From Rhizobiales bacterium IMCC20636 (GTDB lineage: Bacteria > Pseudomonadota > Alphaproteobacteria > Rhizobiales > GCA-2746425): DNA of 64,000 bases. The DNA is taken from contig CP018226.1 in the NCBI GenBank assembly GCA_016865015.1, positions 4,726,322-4,790,321 of the forward strand. The letters run 5' to 3'. The notes under the pieces are model-generated. The model was given only the letters and a program-made list of their open reading frames with translations, was not told where the DNA came from and did no database searches. The translations under genes were made by a program, and so were the position numbers. Shown piece by piece: positions 26,053 through 35,391 of this stretch (position 1 is its first letter; each line of letters starts with the position of its first letter).

Positions 26053-27078
26053 TTATTTGCCAAATTTGTATTTCAACTTGACCCCAGCGGATAGATCGAC
26101 GCTGTGGTCATAGGAAATCTGGTAAGGATCACTTGAAACCCTTGGGGGCTCGCAGACAAGTGAACCGTCCGACTTGCGTTTACATGGCACACCACCCCAA
26201 GTAGATTTATAGCCGGAAATATTTGGCGAAGCAGACCAGTAATCCAATCGGCCGACGAGCCCCAGACTGAATGAGGAACTCAGCATGTATTCTGTCGCCA
26301 AACTGAGTTGAGCACGAAAACCGGTGTCGTTGGCGCTGCCCTTCAGCTTGGCACCCCGAGTGTTACCTTCGACTCTGCTGTCGGTATGGATTGTGTAGGG
26401 CCCAATCCCGGCGCCAACTGTAAATGAATATTTCTCTGCAAACGGAACCTGCAATTCTAAAGCAAATAATCCGCCGACAAAGACTGATTCCCAATTCGAT
26501 TGAATGCCCAGCCCACTGGCAAGAGACGCGGCGCTGCTTTCAGTAGTAATTCCGAAAAACGGCTCTAGCCCGGCCAAAAGCAAAGGCCCATTGAAGATTT
26601 GTTTGCCGAGCATGAAACTTGGCTTGACTTCATGGGATTGACGTTTGGCGGTATAATTGAATTCAGAGCATGGACTGCCCAGGCCGCTGGGACAAACGAC
26701 AATTTCTCCCTGTGGTTTACCAGTCGCATCGGGCTCAATCAGGACAGCTCCATAATAGTCATCAGATAAATCCGAGTCGATCCAACTACCGGAATAGACA
26801 AGACCAATCCGATTCACCAAACCATGATATCCCTCAAAACTCCATCCGGCTTCGATGCGCGCCCCATAGATTTCTGACGGTGACAGACCTTCCTGCCATT
26901 CTTTTTCGGGGCGAGAGACCGCGATACGACCCTGGGATACCAACAGGTCCTCAATATAGCCAAGCCGACCTTCGATGCTCACATAGGGACCCAAATCATG
27001 GTCCTGCGCAGCAGCTGTCGATATGAATAGTACCAAGGCAGGAAGGATGAATGTGACTATCCGAAAATTCAAAATCAT
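26053..27078 (-). CDS. Outer-membrane beta-barrel protein
   Basis: I do not recognise a named family. A Sec signal peptide is clear (MILNFRIVTFILPALVLFIS, cleavage near TAAA-QD). The mature 320 residues alternate polar and aromatic residues in short strands, for example GPYVSIEGRLGYI, FTVGAGIGPYTIH, FRAQLSLATEYML and SFSLGLVGRLDYWS. The last strand DLSAGVKLKYKFGK ends the chain. Two Cys pairs lie in loops (VCPSGLGSPCSEF and VPCKRK...LVCEP). The ATG at 27078 is chosen because an earlier start at 27141 would bury the signal peptide. It converges with the catabolic locus. Confidence 0.75.
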   Translation of the reverse strand: MILNFRIVTFILPALVLFISTAAAQDHDLGPYVSIEGRLGYIEDLLVSQGRIAVSRPEKEWQEGLSPSEIYGARIEAGWSFEGYHGLVNRIGLVYSGSWIDSDLSDDYYGAVLIEPDATGKPQGEIVVCPSGLGSPCSEFNYTAKRQSHEVKPSFMLGKQIFNGPLLLAGLEPFFGITTESSAASLASGLGIQSNWESVFVGGLFALELQVPFAEKYSFTVGAGIGPYTIHTDSRVEGNTRGAKLKGSANDTGFRAQLSLATEYMLSSSFSLGLVGRLDYWSASPNISGYKSTWGGVPCKRKSDGSLVCEPPRVSSDPYQISYDHSVDLSAGVKLKYKFGK

Positions 27079-27361
27079 ATTTGCCGCCTGTGGCCAACCT
27101 GTTGCTGCCCGGAATCTGTTTGGTAGCCACGCGAATAGCAAAGGATTATTTCCCTTCGTTCATATTTTAGTCGAGTTTGATCTTATGTGAAGCCTTTATG
27201 TGCCAGTTGGGCCGGATTTTTCGCACTTTTGTCACACAGACCCGCTGAAAGCGCCTTTGGATTTTTCAGTGCGTTCGGGACTTTGTTCGTTGGGCCCGCT
27301 GCCATTGAAATCAAAGGCTCAGCTCCCTCTGCCACCCGTGGGGATGGGACATTCAGACAAG

Positions 27362-28447
27362 TCACAGTGATGCGTCGCCGACATCGAGAAAGAAGCGGAT
27401 CATTTCGGTGCTGGCGTCCGGGCCATTTGCTTCGGTGTAGGAGCCCCCGGGTTGGCCGCCGGACCAGGCATGTCCCAGCCCGTCAATGCTCCAATGCTCC
27501 ATCAGGGTGGCACCGTCTGATGTGGTCAGGATTGTGCGGTCGAAGGATCGGCCCGCGCTGGTGCCTTGTTCGACCATCTCGATCGTTCCCGGCGGGCTTT
27601 GATCAACGACGTGCCGGGCGATCCGGTCACCGTTCGAGGGATGCACCGTCGTATCCGTTGTGCCATGAAAGATGATGGTGGGAAGCTTCACCGAATTTCG
27701 GGCCCTGGCGCGCGGTTCCGGCGCCTGGCCAGCCATCGCCGTGAAGGCAGAGGGAACATCTTTTGCTGCGCCAAATGGCAGGCCGGAATGGGCACCGACT
27801 GCGCAGAACACATCGGGATAGGTATCCCCCAGAATGACCGCCATGGCCGCGCCTGCCGACAAGCCTGCCACAAAAGCCCTTGTGTCCGGCACATTGTGCT
27901 CCGCCGCCACATGCCGTGCTATGCCAGCCAGAATTGCGGGTTCACCCAGATCGCGCTGCTGGTCCTTTTTGCTGAACCAGTTCCAGCAGGACTGGGCGTT
28001 GTCACCGCGCGATTGTTGCGGATAAATCACGACAAAGCCATGCTGTTCGGCCAACGCGTTGAGACCGGTGCCAATGGCGAAATCCTCGGCTGTCTGTGTG
28101 CACCCGTGAAGCATGACAACCACACCAGTTACCCCGCTCGCTGCTGTCGAGGGCAGATAGGTTCGGTAATCGCGCGCACCTGCCGCACATGAAAACCGGT
28201 CCTGCCGAAACTCTGCACCATGAGGCATGGCATCATTCTGGACAGGCGGCTTTTCAAAAAATGAATTGAAATTGGAAAACGGATGTCCCGAACTCGGCGG
28301 CGTGGGGATTGACGGGCCGGTTGATTTGTCGAGCGGCGCAGACAAAATTCCATTTTCCGCCAGCGTGCGTTGCACCAGTTCGTTGGCGGCGGTGAGGCGC
28401 GCATCGGTGTTGAGCGGGCGCCAGGCACCGGCCTTGTAATTGATCAT
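27362..28447 (-). CDS. PHB depolymerase family esterase
   Basis: This alpha/beta hydrolase has the oxyanion segment VVMLHGCTQTAEDFA, the nucleophile motif FVAGLSAGAAMAV (Ser in GLSAG), and a late GLGHAWSGG with the catalytic His. SCWNWF after the oxyanion strand is typical of LpqC/PhaZ-like esterases. Asp in FHGTTDTTVHP is the likely third residue. It begins INYKAGAWRPL without a signal peptide, so it is likely cytoplasmic and may act on short polyhydroxybutyrate chains or other esters. The ribbon-helix-helix regulator gene lies 30 bases upstream on the same strand, so the two are probably one operon. Confidence 0.9.
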   Translation of the reverse strand: MINYKAGAWRPLNTDARLTAANELVQRTLAENGILSAPLDKSTGPSIPTPPSSGHPFSNFNSFFEKPPVQNDAMPHGAEFRQDRFSCAAGARDYRTYLPSTAASGVTGVVVMLHGCTQTAEDFAIGTGLNALAEQHGFVVIYPQQSRGDNAQSCWNWFSKKDQQRDLGEPAILAGIARHVAAEHNVPDTRAFVAGLSAGAAMAVILGDTYPDVFCAVGAHSGLPFGAAKDVPSAFTAMAGQAPEPRARARNSVKLPTIIFHGTTDTTVHPSNGDRIARHVVDQSPPGTIEMVEQGTSAGRSFDRTILTTSDGATLMEHWSIDGLGHAWSGGQPGGSYTEANGPDASTEMIRFFLDVGDASL

Positions 28448-28477
28448 GAAGTTTGTCCTTGATTAGAGATCCGGAGA

Positions 28478-28894
28478 CTATCTGATGCGGTCCGCGAGTG
28501 CCGCCTTGATTTCTGCGCTGGCCTGAAAGCCACCCAGCACAGTGATGGAGCCAATGGTTGCACGTGCAAGATCCGGTGTGACATCAGCATCAATCCGAAC
28601 CAGCCCCACCACCTTGACGTGGAGCAGTTCCCCTGCCGCCCTGACCGATTCAAGATCAGCGCGGGACAAATCTCGCAAGCCCAGTTCCATCACATGCCGA
28701 TCAATCGTCTTGCTGACGGTCTCAACATGGTTGTCGAGCTGGTTGCGGATTGCTGTCCGGATCAAATCGCTGCGGTTGGAATAGAAGCCTTCCTGCACAA
28801 GCAGGTCGATCCGACCAAGATCCACATAGCCGAGATTGATCGTGACTTTCTCGGTATCCGGCATTTTGTCTCTTAGTGGTTTTATCGTGGTCAT
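28478..28894 (-). CDS. Ribbon-helix-helix (CopG-like) transcriptional regulator
   Basis: After about 10 residues the sequence EKVTINLGYVDLGRIDLLVQ and GFYSNRSDLIRTAIRNQL form a ribbon-helix-helix DNA-binding domain (strand, helix, turn, helix). The rest, about 90 residues, begins SKTIDRHVMELGLRDLSR and includes LLHVKVVGLVRIDADV and a final helical segment; it could be a ligand or oligomer domain. The start at 28894 is chosen because a tandem 11-bp repeat at 28911-28943 lies just upstream and looks like an operator; a start at 28948 would place that repeat inside the gene. It probably controls itself and the esterase. Confidence 0.78.
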   Translation of the reverse strand: MTTIKPLRDKMPDTEKVTINLGYVDLGRIDLLVQEGFYSNRSDLIRTAIRNQLDNHVETVSKTIDRHVMELGLRDLSRADLESVRAAGELLHVKVVGLVRIDADVTPDLARATIGSITVLGGFQASAEIKAALADRIR

Positions 28895-28910
28895 AGGAGT
28901 TTTCCATCTG

Positions 28911-28943
28911 TGTGGATGGTATATGGATGTTATTTGGATGATA
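28911..28943. promoter_or_regulatory. Three tandem 11-bp iterons, likely operator of the RHH regulator
   Basis: TGTGGATGGTA, TATGGATGTTA and TTTGGATGATA follow each other without a gap (consensus TNTGGATGNTA). The TGGATG cores begin at 28913, 28924 and 28935, one helical turn apart. They end 17 bases upstream of the chosen RHH start codon. Confidence 0.7.
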
Positions 28944-29108
28944 TGCAAGTGACGAACAGGAATCAGTTCGGCCCCAGCGCTTTGCGCGAGACAGTGCAGG
29001 TCATTCTATCCACCTTTTTTGGCCTGCAGTCGCTTTGCGCATGGAACCAATTGGCGCACCGAATTGTTGATGGGGGTCAGGATGGGCCCATCAGAAACGG
29101 AATATGAC

Positions 29109-30695
29109 ATGCAGAAGCGCCTGAAAATATGTGTGATCGGCAGCGGCCCGATGGCCATCTATTCGGTCAAGAGACTGGTCGCAGCAGACATTCCGCTGAA
29201 CATTGCCGTTTTCGAGGCGACTGATGAAGCTGGCAAGGGCATGCCCTATCGGGAAGGCACCAATGCGGACTACATGCTCTGCAATGCCTTCAGCCGGGAG
29301 ATTCCACCCATTACCCGCCCGCTGATTGACTGGCTTGAGGCGCAACCGCCAAGAGAGCTCAGTGAATGGGAACTCTCAGACCACGACCTCAGCCCCCGGG
29401 CGTTTTATCCCCGCACCCTGATCGGCGAATATCTGGGCGCGGAATTCAGCGATCTGTGCAGCAACGCCAGCGCAGCGGGCCATGACATTGCCATTCATAC
29501 CGGATGCCAGGTGGAGGATATTTCTGTCAGTGGCACGGAGGCTCTGGTTCAGTATGTGAAAGACGGCAAGACTGCGGAACAGCGGTTCGACATCGTGATC
29601 ATAGCAACCGGGCATAAATGGCCGAAAGCGCCCTCGATTGACGACGCTCCGCTGGTTTCACCATGGCCGTATAGCACTATCGAAGCTCTGCCAGAAACCG
29701 AAATTGGCGTCCTTGGCTCATCTCTGTCTGCTGTTGATGTGGTGGTTACTCTTGGCCATGCCCATGGCCAGTTCGAAGAGGTCGGCAGTCACATAATCTG
29801 GCACCCCAACACGCTGGACTCCGATTTGCGCATCACCATGGTCTCAAAGAACGGCGTGATGCCGGAGGGCGATTTTTACTATCCGTTCCCCTATGAACCG
29901 CTGGAACATCTGACCGAAGACGCCGTAGAAGCCGAAATTGACAAGGGGCAGGACGGCCTCCTGGAACGCACATTCGCGCTGTTATGCGCAGAACTGGACA
30001 CCGCCGACCCGGACTATCTGCGCGATCTTGGTGAGCAGGCCCGAACTCTGGACGGATTCGCACCAGCCTATTTTTCGCACAGGCAGGAGATTGGCGGTTT
30101 GGCGGCGGTCAAAGAGAATCTGGCCGACATGCGCAAATCGATGAGGAAACGCCAGACCGTTCCGCATCGATATGCGTTGTTGCGCGGTCATGAGGTTTTT
30201 GGAGAGATCCTGAGCCATTTGAGTGATGCCGAGTATCAGCAATTCCTGACCCATCTGATGCCAGTGTTCGGAGACTGCTATGCCGCCATTCCCCACATTT
30301 CGCTGGCCCGCATTGTTGCCATGTATGATGCCGGCGTGCTGGAATTGGTGGCCACCGAAGAAGACGCGACATTCACGCACACAGAAGGCGGGCAAATAGC
30401 GGTCGCCACCGTTGACGGTGAGCGAAGATTTGCCGCAATGGTAGATGCGCGCGGACAATCGGCAGAGCCTGTGTCCAAACTCGACTTTCCGTCACTCACA
30501 ACTTTGCTGTCCGACGATGACGCACCGATCCTGGAGCCCTTCCGCCTGACGATCAGCGACTCTCCGTCGCCGGAAATTTACTGTCTGGCACTTCCGCAGA
30601 TCCTGCAACGCTATCCCTTCTCGCAAGGACTGCCCAATTGCGACGAGTTGGCTAAACAAATGGTTGCTGATCTGGTCAATCGCGTAGAACCATAG
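29109..30695 (+). CDS. FAD/NAD(P)-binding protein
   Basis: The N-terminal Rossmann motif ICVIGSGPMAIYSVKRLVAA and FEATDEAGKGMPYREG bind FAD. IGVLGSSLSAVDVVVTLG near residue 195 is a second dinucleotide fold, placing it among FAD-NAD(P)-binding proteins of the HI0933/Pyr_redox_9 kind. The segment FDIVIIATGHKWP is the typical ATG motif. The ATG at 29109 gives 528 residues; an ATG at 29082 is possible. Function is unknown; relatives are often found with siderophore or amino-acid hydroxylase genes but nothing of that sort is adjacent. The gene stands alone. Confidence 0.8.
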   Translation: MQKRLKICVIGSGPMAIYSVKRLVAADIPLNIAVFEATDEAGKGMPYREGTNADYMLCNAFSREIPPITRPLIDWLEAQPPRELSEWELSDHDLSPRAFYPRTLIGEYLGAEFSDLCSNASAAGHDIAIHTGCQVEDISVSGTEALVQYVKDGKTAEQRFDIVIIATGHKWPKAPSIDDAPLVSPWPYSTIEALPETEIGVLGSSLSAVDVVVTLGHAHGQFEEVGSHIIWHPNTLDSDLRITMVSKNGVMPEGDFYYPFPYEPLEHLTEDAVEAEIDKGQDGLLERTFALLCAELDTADPDYLRDLGEQARTLDGFAPAYFSHRQEIGGLAAVKENLADMRKSMRKRQTVPHRYALLRGHEVFGEILSHLSDAEYQQFLTHLMPVFGDCYAAIPHISLARIVAMYDAGVLELVATEEDATFTHTEGGQIAVATVDGERRFAAMVDARGQSAEPVSKLDFPSLTTLLSDDDAPILEPFRLTISDSPSPEIYCLALPQILQRYPFSQGLPNCDELAKQMVADLVNRVEP

Positions 30696-30714
30696 GTTCG
30701 TTCACGGCATTGCC

Positions 30715-31233
30715 TCACTCAATCCGGCAGACCCCATCGAGAAGCCTCTGCTGCAATTTAGCGCCGTGGAGGACTGAAATATTGCCTGTCGTTTCCAGAA
30801 CAACAGCCCGAACCTGTGAAAAATCGAGCACATTCGCCTCACGCAGTTTGGCGATCAGATCATCCTCTGCGACGCGGGTGGCCGTCAGCGCAGCGTGGAG
30901 AATGCGGCCATCTTCCATCAGCAAGACCGGCTTGTTCTGAACCAGCGTTTCAAATGTGTCAGAAGCCCTTCGCAATCGGGCAGAGACATATTGCACACCC
31001 AACAAACTGGCAACCGCAGCCGTCGCTTGCACGAAGTCTGACCAGGATGTCGCCTGGCTTGCGCCCGCCAGAAGCGACCCGATTGCAACCGTGACCACGA
31101 AATCAAAGGCGGTCATTTTTGAAAAAGCGCGCAATCCGATGATCCGCACCACGAAAATGACCCAGCAGACCGCGACTGCGGACAGAATAATGGCTCTGGC
31201 GATGGTATCGAGAGATTCAATTGAGAAAAACAT
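30715..31233 (-). CDS. DUF421 family (YetF/YcaP-like) membrane protein
   Basis: Three membrane segments near the N-terminus (for instance IILSAVAVCWVIFVVRIIGL and VTVAIGSLLAGAS) are followed by a soluble domain with VLLMEDGRILHAALTATRVAEDDLIAKLRE and ANVLDFSQVRAVVLETTGNISVL. That order, including KMTAFDFVVTVAIGSL and the LETTGNISVL strand, defines DUF421. Proteins of this family affect spore or envelope traits in some bacteria; no biochemical role is firm. Length is 172. It faces the FAD protein gene tail-to-tail. Confidence 0.88.
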   Translation of the reverse strand: MFFSIESLDTIARAIILSAVAVCWVIFVVRIIGLRAFSKMTAFDFVVTVAIGSLLAGASQATSWSDFVQATAAVASLLGVQYVSARLRRASDTFETLVQNKPVLLMEDGRILHAALTATRVAEDDLIAKLREANVLDFSQVRAVVLETTGNISVLHGAKLQQRLLDGVCRIE

Positions 31234-31407
31234 ACCGGACAGGTTTCCTCTGCGGTGTGGGTGTGAGTATCCGAGACTCGATTATCCCTGCTTGACCTGC
31301 TTAGGCGAAGCGGAGCCGTGATAGGCACATTGGCCTTGATTCAGCCGGTTCCAATTGGGGACCGGCTGTCTGCTTGCGGGCGTCAGGGCACGATACGAGA
31401 CCATCCC

Positions 31408-33519
31408 TTATTTCAGCCGATCCCAGAAGCGCAGATCAGCGCAGGCTGACACAAACTCTTTTGCATCGGTCTCATCAAGATTGATCATGCCGCCATCTGT
31501 CTCGGTGATGCCTGCCGCTTCAAACAAGGCTTTGCCAGCGCCTGCCAGGCCGATGAATTTGGCGTGTGCAAATGCATCAGCTGCGAAGCACTTCGCCGGG
31601 TGCATGCGCTTCAGCTCATCCACACCTTCCTGTGTGGCGATCACTGTCACGGCGTCATACAAAACCGATGGTGCCCCATCGATTTTTTGCTGTGCCTCGA
31701 TATGGCGGCCTTCGGACGTTTCGATACCTCCGACAGCCATTGCGATGTATTCGACAATGCCACCGGCTGCCTGAACGGCTTCTTCCAGGCCGGCGACCAA
31801 TGAATCATCGATACCGTCGGTCAGCAACACACCCAGTTTGCGGCCAGCAAAGCTTTTTGGCGGGTTCGCCAGAATCGACAGCGCCGGCGATTGCGCCAGA
31901 CCGTCAACAACAGGCCGTGCCGGTTCATGCGCTTTGGGCATTTTCTTGAGCCCGAGGCCATCGGCAACCTTTTGGGCAAGGTCCTTATTTATGTTTGGCA
32001 GATGCGCCACGAGGCGCTCCCGGATGACCAGGGTCTCGACCTTGGAAAGCTCGAACACGATGGCATCTGCAATGTGTCCCTGTTCGATGTCCGTCTGGCT
32101 TTCATAGAACTGACGGGCCTGACTGTAGTGGTCTGCGAACAATTCGGCACGCACCTTGCGTTTCTCGCCGGAGACCTCCTCCGGATAGGACCGGAAACCG
32201 GCTTCCGGATCGGCTCGCGGTCCGCCTTCGGTCCAGCTGTTTGGCTCGTAATTGGCACGACCCGACGGGCCATGCATGGCCATGTGTCCATCCTGCTGGA
32301 AATGATGAAACGGACATTTCGGTGCATTAATCGGAATGTGGGTGAAATTTGGTCCGCCCAGCCGCTTGATCTGGGTATCAAGATAGGAAAAGTTCCGCCC
32401 CTGCAGCAACGGATCATTGGTAAAGTCGACACCGGGCACAATGTTCTGCGTGCAAAATGCCACTTGCTCGGTCTCGGAGAAGAAATTGTCGACCACCCTG
32501 TCCAGAACAAGCCGACCAACGATGCGAATGGGCACATCTTCTTCGGGAATGAGCTTGGTCGCATCCAGAATATCGAACTCAAACTTGTCGGCGAAAGCCT
32601 CGTCAAACACCTGAATGCCCAATTCCCACTCGGGATAGTCACCCCTGTTGATGGCTTCCCAAAGATCGCGCCGGTGGAAATCGGGATCTGCACCGTTGAT
32701 CTTGACGGCTTCATCCCAGAGCACCGATTGCAGTCCCTGTTTGGGTTTCCAGTGAAACTTGACGAAATGGCTTTGGCCTTCCGCATTCACAAGCCGGAAC
32801 GTATGGACGCCAAAGCCTTCCATGAAACGGAACGAACGGGGTATGGCGCGGTCGGACATGGTCCACATGATCATGTGCATCGCTTCCGGCATCAACGAGA
32901 TGAAATCCCAGAAATTGTCGTGGGCTGATTGGGCCTGCGGGAAAGCCCTGTCCGGAGCCTCCTTTACGGAATGCACCAGGTCGGGAAATTTCATGGCGTC
33001 CTGAATGAAAAACACCGGAATATTGTTGCCGACAATGTCCCAATTGCCATCTTCCGTATAAAGCTTGACCGCAAAACCGCGCGCGTCGCGTGCCAGGTCC
33101 ACGGAGCCCTTGCTGCCTGCTACAGTTGAAAAGCGAACGAAGGCAGGGACCTTGCGTCCTTTTTTCTGCAGCAGATGTGCTGAGGTCAGCTCTGGAATGG
33201 CGTCTGTTGTCTCGAAATAGCCATGCGCACCATAGCCGCGGGCATGAACAACGCGCTCGGGAATACGTTCATGATCAAAGTGAAACATCTTTTCACGGAA
33301 GTGAAAATCCTCCATGAGAACAGGGCCGCGACTGCCAGCTTTCAGAGAATTCTGATTGTCAGACACCGGAATTCCCTGGGAGGTCGTCAACCGGTCGGTC
33401 TTTCCTGTGGGGGTCTGGTGGGTTTCACCGCCCTCGCCCCGGATCGAGCGCCGTTCAGTTGTGTCATTTCCGGATTGGGTGTTCGCTGTGGGAACCGGGT
33501 CGCGAGTATCATTCGCCAT
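31408..33519 (-). CDS. katE: Large-subunit catalase (HPII type)
   Basis: The enzyme splits hydrogen peroxide. The distal His lies in [19 protein letters not shown], the Asn in [16 protein letters not shown], and the proximal haem Tyr in [27 protein letters not shown] is conserved. At 703 residues it has the extra N-terminal arm and a C-terminal DJ-1/PfpI-like domain (from [22 protein letters not shown]), as in E. coli HPII. This class is generally made in stationary phase or general stress. A possible EcfG-type promoter lies at 33579-33604. A long open frame on the other strand is a shadow. Confidence 0.96.
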   Translation of the reverse strand: MANDTRDPVPTANTQSGNDTTERRSIRGEGGETHQTPTGKTDRLTTSQGIPVSDNQNSLKAGSRGPVLMEDFHFREKMFHFDHERIPERVVHARGYGAHGYFETTDAIPELTSAHLLQKKGRKVPAFVRFSTVAGSKGSVDLARDARGFAVKLYTEDGNWDIVGNNIPVFFIQDAMKFPDLVHSVKEAPDRAFPQAQSAHDNFWDFISLMPEAMHMIMWTMSDRAIPRSFRFMEGFGVHTFRLVNAEGQSHFVKFHWKPKQGLQSVLWDEAVKINGADPDFHRRDLWEAINRGDYPEWELGIQVFDEAFADKFEFDILDATKLIPEEDVPIRIVGRLVLDRVVDNFFSETEQVAFCTQNIVPGVDFTNDPLLQGRNFSYLDTQIKRLGGPNFTHIPINAPKCPFHHFQQDGHMAMHGPSGRANYEPNSWTEGGPRADPEAGFRSYPEEVSGEKRKVRAELFADHYSQARQFYESQTDIEQGHIADAIVFELSKVETLVIRERLVAHLPNINKDLAQKVADGLGLKKMPKAHEPARPVVDGLAQSPALSILANPPKSFAGRKLGVLLTDGIDDSLVAGLEEAVQAAGGIVEYIAMAVGGIETSEGRHIEAQQKIDGAPSVLYDAVTVIATQEGVDELKRMHPAKCFAADAFAHAKFIGLAGAGKALFEAAGITETDGGMINLDETDAKEFVSACADLRFWDRLK

Positions 33520-33578
33520 GGTGTTTCTCCATTTTCACAGATTTTGAAGCGAGTGCGCCGTTACGCATCTGCCGGTTC

Positions 33579-33604
33579 AACTCTCGAAAATGAAGGAAGG
33601 TTCC
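33579..33604 (-). promoter_or_regulatory. Candidate general-stress (EcfG-type) promoter of katE
   Basis: On the reverse strand GGAAC (33604-33600) and AGTT (33582-33579) are 17 bases apart, near the alphaproteobacterial EcfG consensus GGAAC-N16/17-CGTT with one mismatch in the -10 box. The start would be about 50 bases before the ATG. This is a weak match. Confidence 0.3.
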
Positions 33605-33675
33605 TGCCGGGATAAAAATATTTTTGGGATGGGTGACATGCCGGATGACATCTTCAGCGCCGGCACGCGCCCGCG

Positions 33676-35370
33676 TCACCGGGCATCAGCTGCAATTGCA
33701 TCCGCAAATTTCTCGGCGATCATGATCGTTGGGATGTTTGTATTGGCGCGCGGAATGGTCGGCATGACCGACGCATCCACCACCCGCAGACCGTCAATGC
33801 CGATCACTCTGGCGGTGCTGGCATCGACAACCGAATCCCGGTCATCGATGCGTCCCATGCGGCAGGTTCCACACGGATGCCAGCCGCCAATCGTGAAATC
33901 GCGAATGATCTCATCAAGCCGGGTTTCATCTGCCAATGTCCTGGCCAGATCGAATCCGGGCGCGACAAGCCCCCGCAGGATCGCCCGGCGCAATGGGGCT
34001 GGACCGTCTGCCAACAGAGCTGGCAAGGTGGTGGCCAGCCGATTCAACAGGGTCGGCTTGCGCACAATCGAGGCGAGTGCTCCGTGGCGCGCGGCAAACG
34101 GATCGCAGCTGGCAGAGGTCAGCGCATCTGACGCGAAAAACCCGGCCATCTGGAGAAACAGCATCCGCATTCTGGACAGATCGCTTGGGTCGTCCAGCAG
34201 AGAAAAGCGAATATCGGGGTAATCCGCAGGGTCTGGCGATACGAGTTGCACTTGCCCGGTCGACACGGGCTTGTTGATCCAGCCAAACAATGACCCGATG
34301 CGACGTCCCATGGGATGCCAGGCGGCACGGGCGACGGCGACCATGAACATGTCGGCGGGCGGACCTTCGCCAGAACTGAACCGCAACCCGACATGAACAT
34401 GCCGCCGGGGCGTATCACCCATTCGAAAGCCCGGCTTGAGAAAGGCCGACAGTGCAATGGAAGGATGCTCATACAAATTGCGCCCGACACCTGGTAATTC
34501 TGACACGACCGGCAGACCAAGATGCTGCAAATGGTCACCGGGACCGATGCCGGACCGCATGAGAATGGCAGGGCTCATCAACGCGCCCGCGCTGAGGATG
34601 ATCTCTCGTCCATGGAAATCACCAGAATCAGTCGCGACCCCGACCGCACGGCTTGCCTTGAATAGAATGCGACGCACTGCCGTTTTGGCGATGATTGTCA
34701 GATTTGGCCGGGCCCGCACAGCGGCACCCAGATAACCCCGGGCAGCGGACACACGGCGGGTTCCGTCCGAGGAAATCGACATTGGAAACCAGCCTTCTCC
34801 AAAGGCTGCGTTCTGATCGGCAATGGCCTGGAATCCTGCATCAGAAAACGCGTCGCGGGCCGATTTGGAAAAACCGGGCCAATCGCGTTCAGGAACGCGT
34901 GTGATCCGGATTGGGCCGGCATCACCGTGTAAAGCTATGTCTGGTGCCTCACTATCGGTTTCGAGCTTTCGGAAAAAAGGCAGCACCTCGTTCCAGTTCC
35001 AGCCCGTTGCTCCAAGGGACGCCCATTCATTATAGTCATCCGGTGTGCCACGGTTGGCCAGAAGTCCGTTGATTGAGGATCCACCCCCCAGCACACGGGC
35101 CTGCTCGTAAATGCGCGTACGGTCCTGCGGTCCGGAATGTGTGCCGAACCGCGCTTTCAGACCTTTCCAGTGATAGGCCTGATTGAAGGCAGCCTGATAG
35201 GGATATGGGTCCTGAATGTCTGCAGGTTCCGCATCGGGGTCGATGTTGGCACCGGCCTCGAGCAGCAGGACACGCACATTTGGCGATTCAGACAACCGGT
35301 TTGCCATGACAGACCCGGCTGATCCGCCACCAACGACAATGTAGTCCCAGATGTCAGAAGCGTGGGACAT
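33676..35370 (-). CDS. GMC family oxidoreductase
   Basis: This flavoprotein oxidises an alcohol or choline-like substrate. The FAD motif DYIVVGGGSAGSVMANRLSE is at residues 10-29, followed by LLLEAGANIDPD. The GMC signature VLGGGSSINGLLANRGTPDDYNEW and the C-terminal active-site region GGWHPCGTCRMGR (His) and IPRANTNIPTIMIAEK (Asn) are intact. At 564 residues it is full length. The IS110 transposase gene ends 21 bases upstream of its ATG, so its natural promoter may have been cut off by the insertion. Confidence 0.93.
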   Translation of the reverse strand: MSHASDIWDYIVVGGGSAGSVMANRLSESPNVRVLLLEAGANIDPDAEPADIQDPYPYQAAFNQAYHWKGLKARFGTHSGPQDRTRIYEQARVLGGGSSINGLLANRGTPDDYNEWASLGATGWNWNEVLPFFRKLETDSEAPDIALHGDAGPIRITRVPERDWPGFSKSARDAFSDAGFQAIADQNAAFGEGWFPMSISSDGTRRVSAARGYLGAAVRARPNLTIIAKTAVRRILFKASRAVGVATDSGDFHGREIILSAGALMSPAILMRSGIGPGDHLQHLGLPVVSELPGVGRNLYEHPSIALSAFLKPGFRMGDTPRRHVHVGLRFSSGEGPPADMFMVAVARAAWHPMGRRIGSLFGWINKPVSTGQVQLVSPDPADYPDIRFSLLDDPSDLSRMRMLFLQMAGFFASDALTSASCDPFAARHGALASIVRKPTLLNRLATTLPALLADGPAPLRRAILRGLVAPGFDLARTLADETRLDEIIRDFTIGGWHPCGTCRMGRIDDRDSVVDASTARVIGIDGLRVVDASVMPTIPRANTNIPTIMIAEKFADAIAADAR

Positions 35371-35391
35371 GACTTAGAGTATCCGTCTTGG

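Noticed and set aside
28478..28948. Toxin-antitoxin pair around the ribbon-helix-helix gene
   Set aside because: No small toxin-like gene is adjacent; the only close partner is a 361-residue esterase, and the regulator is longer than usual antitoxins.
31343..31367. Hairpin AGCCGGT/ACCGGCT after katE as a terminator
   Set aside because: Only 7-bp arms with an 11-base loop and no T-run on the katE side.
31891..32928. Forward-strand frame of 345 residues inside katE
   Set aside because: Shadow of a conserved catalase gene; the translation shows no family motif.
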